From CAYYAQ01 sp964469555 (lineage in GTDB: Bacteria > Planctomycetota > UBA1135 > UBA2386): 18,466 nt of DNA. Positions 7,195 through 13,106 of this stretch are shown one piece after another. Every line of letters starts with the position of its first letter. The stretch's first letter is position 1. The notes beneath the pieces were generated by a model. It was not told the DNA's origin, made no database searches, and saw only the letters and a list, made by a program, of their open reading frames with translations. The position numbers and the translations under genes were made by a program. The stretch lies in assembly GCA_964469555.1 (NCBI GenBank), contig CAYYAQ010000104.1, forward strand, positions 1 to 18,466, given 5' to 3'.

Positions 7195-7635
7195 TCAGCC
7201 ACCACTCACGTACAGGCGACCCTGCAGTCTCATTCCCGCACCATCCACGGCGACAATCTCCAGATCCTTCAGGTACGAGGTGATGAGGTACATGCCGCGA
7301 CCTCGTAGCGCCATCGCGGACGGCGCGGCCTCGCTCTCTTCGCCGAAGACCAGGGCCAGTCCGGCGACCTTGTCTGCAGGCATGTCGATGTCGTCGATCT
7401 TGAGGAACAACTCTCCCTGGATACTCTGCACCTGTACCCGGATCGGCTCCGAACTCTGACGGTAGTCGGCGCCGTGCTCGATGGAGTTGCTGACCACCTC
7501 GTCCACGACCAGGACGAGTCGACCCAGGCGTGACTCCTCCACTCCCTCACCTTCGAGGCTCTCGCGCAGCAGGCGCCGCATCTCCGCCATGCGACTCAGG
7601 TCCGCGGCAAAGTACTGATCGAAGAGGTCGGTCAA
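7195..7635 (-). CDS. RsbW/SpoIIAB-like anti-sigma factor serine kinase (HATPase_c_2)
   Basis: Family homology fits the 146 residues that begin at a TTG at 7633-7635, overlapping the nadC TGA as TTGA; the frame upstream of it is only the shadow of nadC. The GHKL ATPase boxes are visible: N-box VDEVVSNSIEHG (44-55) with Glu46 and Asn50; a G1-box position DDIDMPAD (81-88) that lacks the usual DxGxG glycines; and G2-box RGRGMYLI (111-118). RsbW-type proteins bind a sigma factor and are displaced by an unphosphorylated STAS anti-anti-sigma protein, which they inactivate by serine phosphorylation. Neither a sigma factor nor a STAS partner is in the window, so partners are unknown. Coupled translation with nadC is likely from the overlap. 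Confidence 0.85.
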   Translation of the reverse strand: MTDLFDQYFAADLSRMAEMRRLLRESLEGEGVEESRLGRLVLVVDEVVSNSIEHGADYRQSSEPIRVQVQSIQGELFLKIDDIDMPADKVAGLALVFGEESEAAPSAMALRGRGMYLITSYLKDLEIVAVDGAGMRLQGRLYVSGG

Positions 7636-8504
7636 GCGGTGTTCTTGGAAAGCAGAGACAGGTCCAACGACATCACGGAATGCGTCAGGGCGCCGACCGA
7701 GATGCGGTCGACCCCGCACTCGGCAAAGGCCCGGACATTCGCGAGAGTAACACCTCCAGAGGCTTCGATCTCCACTGCACACACCTTCTGCGACGCCCTC
7801 GCACGGATCGACTCGACCGTCGAGACCAGTTCGGGTCCCGGGGCGAAGTTATCGAGAAGCACGACGCCCGCACCCCCAGCCACCGCTGCCAGGGCCTCCT
7901 CGGTGGTTTGAGCTTCCGCTATCACCGGCGAATCCACTGCGGCGACGGCCGCGCGTACGACGTCTTCGTAGGGACGACCGGACATTGCAAAGTGGTTTTC
8001 CTTGAGCAGCACCTGGTCGAACAGGCCGATTCGGTGGTTGGTACCGCCACCGACGCGCACGGCGTCCTTCTCCAGGAAACGCAAGTTTGGCGTCGTCTTC
8101 CGCGTGTCCATGATGCGCACGGGCAGCCCCGCGACGGCGTCCACGAATTCCCGGGTTCGGGTCGCAACGCCCGAGAGTCGCTGAAGGAAGTTGAGCGCCG
8201 TCCGTTCGGCCCCCAGAAGCGCCGCGGCGTCACCCCGCATGGTCGCGACCACCGTACCCGGGGCGAGAGCCGCACCATCGGGAAGATCGTCGCCTCCGAA
8301 CTCCACCTCCGGATCGGTCGACTGGAAACACTCGCGAGCAACGTCGACCCCAGCCAGCACGCCGGCCTGTCTGGCGACGATCTCCACCTCGCCGCGCGCG
8401 CCCGACGGCAGCGAGAGCCGCGCCGTCAGGTCTCCGGACGTGCCCAGGTCCTCCGCCAGGGCCCGCTGGACGATGTCGCGAAGGGAGTCTTCAGGGAGGA
8501 GCAT
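7632..8504 (-). CDS. nadC: Nicotinate-nucleotide pyrophosphorylase (carboxylating), quinolinate phosphoribosyltransferase
   Basis: NadC converts quinolinate and PRPP to nicotinate mononucleotide and CO2 in de novo NAD synthesis. The 290-residue product is of normal length. Diagnostic stretches: ERTALNFLQRLSGVAT (100-115), DTRKTTPNLR (133-142), the KDAVRVGGGTNHR substrate and PRPP region (146-158), LLKENH (166-171), EIEASGGVTL (245-254) and the C-terminal GVDRISVGALTHS (264-276). The ATG at 8502-8504 has no obvious Shine-Dalgarno. The gene ends in a TTGA overlap with the anti-sigma gene. nadA and nadB are not in the window. Confidence 0.97.
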   Translation of the reverse strand: MLLPEDSLRDIVQRALAEDLGTSGDLTARLSLPSGARGEVEIVARQAGVLAGVDVARECFQSTDPEVEFGGDDLPDGAALAPGTVVATMRGDAAALLGAERTALNFLQRLSGVATRTREFVDAVAGLPVRIMDTRKTTPNLRFLEKDAVRVGGGTNHRIGLFDQVLLKENHFAMSGRPYEDVVRAAVAAVDSPVIAEAQTTEEALAAVAGGAGVVLLDNFAPGPELVSTVESIRARASQKVCAVEIEASGGVTLANVRAFAECGVDRISVGALTHSVMSLDLSLLSKNTA

Positions 8505-8571
8505 GCACGAAAGCTAGGATTCGGCGCCGCGGGAAGCAACATCGGGTACGGGTGCTTGGAGTGGTCCGAGC

Positions 8572-9063
8572 CTATCGCGGCTGCTCCAAGCCGCGCATCG
8601 GTAGGAGGAACGGTCGCAGTCGTTCGAGGGTGACCGGGCCGAACCCGTCCACCGCCGTGAGACCAGAGAGGCTGCGGAACGGTCCAAACCGGACACGATG
8701 CAAGACCACGGCGACCGCACGACTTCGCCCCATCCCGGGGAGCGTCATCAGTTCCGGGATTCCCGCGCGGTTGACGTCGATTCGTCGGGGCTGTGCAAAC
8801 GGCGCGTCCGGGGGAGCTGACGCACCGCTCGTCACGAGGCGCAACAGGTAGAACGCGGTCAGAACCGCCCAACACAGGAGCAGTCGTCGCCGACGAGACG
8901 GCGGCTGCGCGCCACGCGGGCCTACCGGTTCCTGCGGTGGCGGCTGAGGTTCTTCTTGAACCGGTGCTCCACCGTGTCCGTCGCCGAGACCAGGAGTTGC
9001 CCGATCCCGACCTGCTGTTCGAGCCGAGAGAGAATGCCGAATATCGCCTGGGAGGCATGACAT
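8572..9063 (-). CDS. ComEA-like helix-hairpin-helix protein, start uncertain
   Basis: The C-terminal half is a ComEA-type helix-hairpin-helix domain: RRIDVNRAGIPELMTLPGMGRSRAVAVVLHR followed by a second hairpin, GPFRSLSGLTAVDGFGPVTLERL. The first matches the family pattern of DVN-A---EL--LPGIG---A--I. A single transmembrane segment (RLLLCWAVLTAFYLLRLV) lies just before it, so the domain would be anchored and face outside. ComEA binds DNA in natural transformation, but similar single-domain proteins are widespread and no other competence gene is visible. The only ATG that includes the membrane segment is at 9063 and gives 163 residues, but that overlaps 142 bases of the upstream ATPase gene. 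Between 8924 and the membrane segment there is no ATG, GTG or TTG in frame; TTG 8844 and GTG 8835 would cut into or remove the helix. Confidence 0.75.
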   Translation of the reverse strand: MSCLPGDIRHSLSARTAGRDRATPGLGDGHGGAPVQEEPQPPPQEPVGPRGAQPPSRRRRLLLCWAVLTAFYLLRLVTSGASAPPDAPFAQPRRIDVNRAGIPELMTLPGMGRSRAVAVVLHRVRFGPFRSLSGLTAVDGFGPVTLERLRPFLLPMRGLEQPR

Positions 9064-9905
9064 GAGGGGTGACTGACCACCAACGGAGGCTGGTTGAGGC
9101 GGTGATGACTCACGGCCGGCTCCTCCGGAATGGCTCCCAGGTAGTGGATTTCACAGTTCGAAAAGCGCGTGGAAACATCGGCGAGTTTGTCAAAAGTTGC
9201 TTCGCCCTGCGCGTGGGTCGCCACCCGGTTGACGACCACCGAGATCTCGGCGTGCCCAGGGTGGCTCGAAATGCACTTGACCAGCGCGTACGCGTCGGTG
9301 AGCGCAGCGATCTCGGGATTCGTGACAATCACCACGTGCTGGGCGGCCAGGAGCGTGAGCACGCTCTGCGGCGAGATTCCCGCCGCGGCGTCCATCACCA
9401 TGACGTCGGTCTCGTGGGCGATGGTCGACAACCCTTGCCCGAACCTCAGCAACTCGACTTCCGACAGGTCCCCGAGCCTGCTGATGCCCGAGCCTCCGGG
9501 CAGCAGATCGGGACCGAAGCGCGTGTGGACCCGCACATGCTCGAGGGACGCCGTCCCCGCAAAGAAGTGCTGGATCGATTTCGACGGATTGACCCCGAGC
9601 AGGAGGTGATCGTTGGCCATCCCGAAGTCGCAGTCGACGAGGGTCACCCGCCGATGCTGGCTGCACATCGCGACCGCGAGGTTCGTCGCGAAGAAGGACT
9701 TGCCCGTCCCCCCCTTCCCGCTCGCAACGGAGAGGAAGAACGCCTCCGAACGGGAACGTGAGATCTTCAATCCCCGCCGCGGTGCCGGCTCCGGTACTGG
9801 TGCCTCAGCCTCCGGCACCTTGGCGGCGGTCTTGCTGAAGAATCTAGTCAGTCGCCGGGCCCACTCTCGGTCCCGTCGTAGAGTCGTTGGCACGCTTCTA
9901 TCCAC
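8922..9905 (-). CDS. MinD/FlhG-like P-loop ATPase (ParA/MinD superfamily)
   Basis: The 327-residue form begins at GTG 9903-9905, which has GGAGGT (9912-9917) at the ideal 6-base spacing; a GTG at 9911 abuts that site directly. After a basic and proline-rich leader of about 55 residues comes the deviant Walker A SGKGGTGKS (62-70) with signature Lys64, switch I DCDFGMAND (91-99), Walker B Asp172 in VMVMDAAAG, and a further NPEIAALTDAYALVKCI stretch typical of MinD/FlhG (YlxH). These ATPases dimerise on ATP and act at the membrane or on a nucleoid to place or count structures. There is no MinC/MinE, FlhF or flagellar gene here. The C-terminus ends in a basic tail (FKKNLSRHRRNR) and not a clear MinD membrane-targeting helix. 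The next upstream gene ends 78 bases before, so they may form a transcription unit. Confidence 0.88.
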   Translation of the reverse strand: MDRSVPTTLRRDREWARRLTRFFSKTAAKVPEAEAPVPEPAPRRGLKISRSRSEAFFLSVASGKGGTGKSFFATNLAVAMCSQHRRVTLVDCDFGMANDHLLLGVNPSKSIQHFFAGTASLEHVRVHTRFGPDLLPGGSGISRLGDLSEVELLRFGQGLSTIAHETDVMVMDAAAGISPQSVLTLLAAQHVVIVTNPEIAALTDAYALVKCISSHPGHAEISVVVNRVATHAQGEATFDKLADVSTRFSNCEIHYLGAIPEEPAVSHHRLNQPPLVVSHPSCHASQAIFGILSRLEQQVGIGQLLVSATDTVEHRFKKNLSRHRRNR

Positions 9906-9911
9906 TTTCAC

Positions 9912-9917
9912 ACCTCC
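9912..9917 (-). promoter_or_regulatory. Shine-Dalgarno that sets the MinD-like start
   Basis: A full GGAGGT on the minus strand sits 6 bases before GTG 9905 and 0 bases before GTG 9911. It is among the strongest ribosome sites in the window and selects the 327-residue form over the 329-residue one. Confidence 0.6.
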
Positions 9918-9983
9918 GGTGGAAAGTTACGCCTCTGGATCGGTCAGCTCGAATTCATGAATGGTCTGGGGCGGGGGCTAATG

Positions 9984-11033
9984 TCAAGAATCCGACCCTT
10001 CTTCTCCGAGGGCGGAAAACTCTTCTCGCGACAGTTGCGCCTTCGCAACCGAGCGACGAATGGGCTCGAGTGAAAAACGATCCTCGGAGTCGGGTGCTGC
10101 GGGACTCTCGGTTGGATCGGGGTTGACGACGGGGTGCGACTGCGGCGCGTGACCGAGGTCCTCCGAGTCGAAGCTACCGATATCGAACTGTTCTGAAGGA
10201 TGGTCCGCATCCTCGTCGGCCTCTTGGGTGACATCGGTCGCGGGGTCGGCGATCGCAAGCTCGATCGCGAGGACGAGACGCAGTATCCGATCGACGGCGC
10301 CGCGGCACGAGTCGTCGGTGAGTTCGATCCACTCCTCTTCGAACCCTTCGGCCAGGGCCGGGAATTCGACGTGCAGCTTGCCGGACGCGAGTCCCAGCCG
10401 CGCGAGGTCCCGCCCGTGAAGAAACAGCCGTCTGGAGAAGCGATCCCCGGATGCGGATATGCCGATATCGATCCGCTTGGCGAGGTCCAGGAAGCGAGCT
10501 GCTAGCGCCCGCTGGCCGGGATCCACGATTCCAGGCGGTACGGTGAACGCGTTTCGCGTGGCGGCGACCGGCGCGGGATCGGATTCGAACAGCGAAGTCA
10601 GCCCCATCCTCAAGCGCCCCCCGAGGGTGAACGAGCACAGTTGTGCGACCGTCAGGCCCTCGAGATTCGTGCGTCGTAACTCCTCCAGCGTTTCCGCGAA
10701 GAGGTCGAGCCCGACCACGAAGAAGCGAGGTGCGAGGTCTGTGCGCAGGTGGGGATCAGAGAGTTCCTGGCCGAGGAACGCCGCATTCTGCCGCAACCAC
10801 GACTGCGCACCGAGCACGCGAGCCGGAAGCTGCGCCGCCGTCTCGGGGACCGCGAGGAACACCAACATCGGGGTACCCGTCGCATCGCACGCAAGGACAT
10901 CGACAGCCGCTTCGGTGCCGAGGACCAGGTCCTCGGTCACGACGCGCAGACCATGCTCGATCAAGTCCACGCGCTCGACGAGCAGGTCGCGGAGATTATT
11001 GAGAGTGTTCGGGATTATCGGACCGGAAATCAT
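9984..11033 (-). CDS. Unrecognised 349-residue protein, possible degenerate nuclease-like fold
   Basis: The start ATG at 11031-11033 has GGAGG within GGGAGGGG at 5-base spacing; an ATG 30 bases further up lacks this support. I do not recognise the family with certainty. Residues 1-180 form an alpha/beta region; GLRVVTEDLVLGTEAAVDVLACD followed by GTPMLVFLA resembles the core strand pair of PD-(D/E)xK nuclease-like proteins, with Asp45 at the acidic position but no ExK on the following strand, so it would be inactive. Residues 180-255 are a second Leu/Arg-rich domain. From about 260 the chain is acidic, low-complexity and proline-rich (EADEDADHPS, NPDPTESPAAPDSED). No signal peptide or membrane helix. 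It precedes the MinD-like gene by 78 bases and may work with it. Confidence 0.75.
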   Translation of the reverse strand: MISGPIIPNTLNNLRDLLVERVDLIEHGLRVVTEDLVLGTEAAVDVLACDATGTPMLVFLAVPETAAQLPARVLGAQSWLRQNAAFLGQELSDPHLRTDLAPRFFVVGLDLFAETLEELRRTNLEGLTVAQLCSFTLGGRLRMGLTSLFESDPAPVAATRNAFTVPPGIVDPGQRALAARFLDLAKRIDIGISASGDRFSRRLFLHGRDLARLGLASGKLHVEFPALAEGFEEEWIELTDDSCRGAVDRILRLVLAIELAIADPATDVTQEADEDADHPSEQFDIGSFDSEDLGHAPQSHPVVNPDPTESPAAPDSEDRFSLEPIRRSVAKAQLSREEFSALGEEGSDS

Positions 11034-11036
11034 GTA

Positions 11037-11044
11037 CCCCTCCC
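11037..11044 (-). promoter_or_regulatory. Shine-Dalgarno that sets the 349-residue protein start
   Basis: GGGAGGGG on the minus strand places GGAGG 5 bases before the ATG at 11033. The longer frame starting at 11063 would read through this site. Confidence 0.55.
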
Positions 11045-11274
11045 AGGGACCTCGATCACCCACACGTCGGGCACGGTGCTCTTCACGAAGAAGGAGCCCC
11101 GACCCCCCTCGTGGGTCGCTGCAGAATCGTGTTGTTCTGAACCGCCTTGGATCGAACCGTCCTCACTGCTCGACCCGGAAACCTCCCAAATGGGTGACCA
11201 AGGTTCCTGCGCACCCGTTGAGAACGAGTCCGCGCAGGAGATTACACTTCCGCCTCACGGCAAATGCAACCCGG

Positions 11275-11859
11275 TCACAGGCGAAAACTGCGCTTCTCCT
11301 CCGCACAACAGAGTCCTACGGCCAGGGCATCGGTGACGTCCAGGCACTCCGGTCGCCGCTCGAGTCGCAGGGCTCGGATCACCATCGATGCCACGAGTTC
11401 CTTGCTCGCGGCACCCGAACCCGTCACCGAACGCTTCACGCGAGCCGGCGGAAACTGGCTGACGACGAGGCCCGCTCGTGCCGCTTCGGCGAGGATTACG
11501 CCGCGGGATTCACCGAGCCTCAGGGCGGACTGCACGCTCTTGCCGAAAAACGCCTCCTCGATAGCCAATTCCTCGGGTTTCAAATCCCCGATCAACTCCC
11601 CTATCGCCTCGGCGAGTTTGCACAACCGATCCGCAACAGGATCGCTGCTACGCCCCAGCCGGACCGCGCCCGCCGACACGACGGTGATCGTGGTCCGCGC
11701 AACCCGCGCGAGGTTTGCCACGCGATGCGCCAGCGGAGTCCCATCCGCCGACCGCGCAGCCACAGTAGGCCTGGGGAAGGCCTGACCGCCCAGCCCCTGA
11801 ACGTCGAGACACCCGAACCCCACGACGAGGGTTCCAGGGTCTACACCCAGAATCCGCAT
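11275..11859 (-). CDS. ruvC: Holliday junction resolvase RuvC with an insertion
   Basis: RuvC nicks Holliday junctions made by recombination and moved by RuvAB. All four catalytic acids can be placed: Asp7 in GVDPG, Glu101 in AIEEAFFGKS, and Asp174 and Asp177 in LDVTDALAVG. The stretch SVQSALRLGESRGV and the VKRSVTGSGAASKE loop are also typical. The product has 194 residues against about 160-175 for most RuvC. In E. coli the first two acids are 59 residues apart and here 94, so about 35 extra residues lie near 21-56, between the first two strands of the RNase H fold. ruvA and ruvB are not in the window. The ATG at 11859 is 44 bases from the divergent ispD ATG. Confidence 0.95.
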   Translation of the reverse strand: MRILGVDPGTLVVGFGCLDVQGLGGQAFPRPTVAARSADGTPLAHRVANLARVARTTITVVSAGAVRLGRSSDPVADRLCKLAEAIGELIGDLKPEELAIEEAFFGKSVQSALRLGESRGVILAEAARAGLVVSQFPPARVKRSVTGSGAASKELVASMVIRALRLERRPECLDVTDALAVGLCCAEEKRSFRL

Positions 11860-11883
11860 GCGCTGATGCTAAAACTACCAATG

Positions 11884-11898
11884 CTGTGCCCGGCACAG
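11884..11898. promoter_or_regulatory. 15-bp palindrome between ruvC and ispD
   Basis: CTGTGCC, one central C, GGCACAG form a perfect 7-1-7 inverted repeat in the 44-base divergent gap. It is 25 bases upstream of the ruvC ATG and ends 5 bases before the preferred ispD ATG, so a bound protein could affect both genes. It has the CTGT/ACAG ends of the enterobacterial LexA box but with 7 and not 8 intervening bases, so I do not call it a LexA site. Confidence 0.4.
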
Positions 11899-11903
11899 TA
11901 TTG

Positions 11904-12611
11904 ATGGTTTTAGCTGTGAACGTTGCCATTCTTCTCCTCGCCTCGGGCCGCGGCCTGCGCATGGGCACCAAGACGCCAAAGGTGTACCTGTCCGTCAACG
12001 GCACGCCGATACTGAGTCGTAGCCTCGCCCGGCTGGCCCGTCTCACCGACGGCGCGCAGATCGTGCTGGCAGTGCACCCCGACGACCGCGAGACGCACTT
12101 GAAGCCGCTCCTACCCGAGTTCGAACGGCAAGGACTGACCAACGTCGTCGACGGCGGCGACAGTCGCCAGGAATCAATGGCGAACGCGCTGGCGGCGTGC
12201 GCAGCCGACCGCGACTTGATCGTGATCCACGACGCGGCCCGACCATTCTTCCCGATCGCAGCGGCGCGGCATGCACTGCACCGCGCAGGAGACGTGGGCG
12301 CGGCCCTGCTCGCGGTTCCGGTGCCCGACACGCTGAAACGCGTCGACGGGGAGTTCCGCATCACCGAGACTCCAGATCGCACCGGCATCTGGCTCGCGCA
12401 GACACCCCAGGTCGCACAGCGGCACCTGCTCGAAGATGCCCTGGCCAGGGCTCAGGCGGATGGGGTGCAGGCGTCGGACGACGTCGCACTCCTCGAACGA
12501 ATCGGCATCCCCGTCGAAGTCGTTCCGAGCACGGCGAGAAATATCAAGGTGACCGTCGCCGCAGACCTCGAACTCGCCGAGCTGCTCGCACAGTTGGAGG
12601 ACCTCTCGTGA
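11904..12611 (+). CDS. ispD: 2-C-methyl-D-erythritol 4-phosphate cytidylyltransferase
   Basis: IspD couples CTP to MEP to give CDP-ME, the third step of the MEP isoprenoid pathway, in the cytosol. The 235-residue form from ATG 11904 is of normal length; GTG 11886 and GTG 11916 are alternatives, and none has a good Shine-Dalgarno. Motifs: nucleotide loop LLASGRGLRMG (11-21) with Arg19, PKVYLSV (25-31) with Lys26, VVDGGDSRQESM (81-92), HDAARP (109-114), AVPVPDTLKR, WLAQTPQ, ASDDVALLE and the C-terminal NIKVTVAADLELAE. Arg19 and Lys26 align with the catalytic Arg20 and Lys27 of the E. coli enzyme. The stop overlaps the ispF start as GTGA, so the two consecutive-pathway genes are translationally coupled. 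Confidence 0.95.
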   Translation: MVLAVNVAILLLASGRGLRMGTKTPKVYLSVNGTPILSRSLARLARLTDGAQIVLAVHPDDRETHLKPLLPEFERQGLTNVVDGGDSRQESMANALAACAADRDLIVIHDAARPFFPIAAARHALHRAGDVGAALLAVPVPDTLKRVDGEFRITETPDRTGIWLAQTPQVAQRHLLEDALARAQADGVQASDDVALLERIGIPVEVVPSTARNIKVTVAADLELAELLAQLEDLS

Positions 12612-13093
12612 CAGCCGGTCTGCGTATAGGGATCGGAGTGGACACCCACCGTCTCGCCGAGGGACGGCACTGCCGATTGGGCGGCGTGGACATCGAATCG
12701 GACGTGGGACCGGTAGGGCACAGCGACGGCGATGCCATCCTCCACGCTCTCTGCGACGCGGTTCTCGGCGCCGCGGGGCGGTCGGATCTGGGCACGTTGT
12801 TCCCGGACTCGGACGCGGCGAACAAGGATCGGGACTCGGGCGAGTTCTGCGCGGAGGCACGCCGACAGCTCGCCGGCGAGGGTTTCGCCATTCTCTCACT
12901 GGATGTCGTGCTCGAAGCACAACGTCCGAAGCTGATCCCGCACCGCGCGGCGATGCGGGAGCGCATCGCGATGCTGTTCGGCATTGACCTCGACTGCGTC
13001 AACGTGCGCGGAAAGACTGCCGAAGGGCTCGGCGCCATCGGTCGCGGCGAAGCCATCCGGGCGACGGCGGTGGCGCTGTTGGAGAAGAGCTAG
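12608..13093 (+). CDS. ispF: 2-C-methyl-D-erythritol 2,4-cyclodiphosphate synthase
   Basis: IspF cyclises CDP-ME 2-phosphate to MEcPP with loss of CMP; it is a homotrimer with active sites at subunit interfaces. From GTG 12608 the product has 161 residues, the usual size. The metal ligands are present: Asp12 and His14 in GIGVDTHRL, and His46 in HSDGDAILHAL (38-48). Further family stretches: GTLFPDSD (62-69), QRPKLIPH (105-112) and the C-terminal AEGLGAIGRGEAI. The GTG overlaps the ispD TGA by 4 bases. The frame continues open upstream within ispD, but that part is only a shadow. ispD and ispF are not fused, unlike in some proteobacteria. It is convergent with the ABC exporter gene, 13 bases between stops. 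Confidence 0.96.
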   Translation: MTAGLRIGIGVDTHRLAEGRHCRLGGVDIESDVGPVGHSDGDAILHALCDAVLGAAGRSDLGTLFPDSDAANKDRDSGEFCAEARRQLAGEGFAILSLDVVLEAQRPKLIPHRAAMRERIAMLFGIDLDCVNVRGKTAEGLGAIGRGEAIRATAVALLEKS

Positions 13094-13106
13094 CGGGACA
13101 GGCGAC

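Noticed and set aside
11884..11898. LexA (SOS) box before ruvC
   Set aside because: The ends match, but the spacing is one base short of the enterobacterial box and LexA motifs vary by phylum, so the name is not justified.
10459..11904. 481-residue plus-strand frame
   Set aside because: Antisense to the 349-residue gene and ruvC; Arg/Ser/Thr-rich with no domain.
12197..12607. Upstream part of the ispF frame within ispD
   Set aside because: Shadow of ispD; IspF homology begins at the GTG that overlaps the ispD stop.
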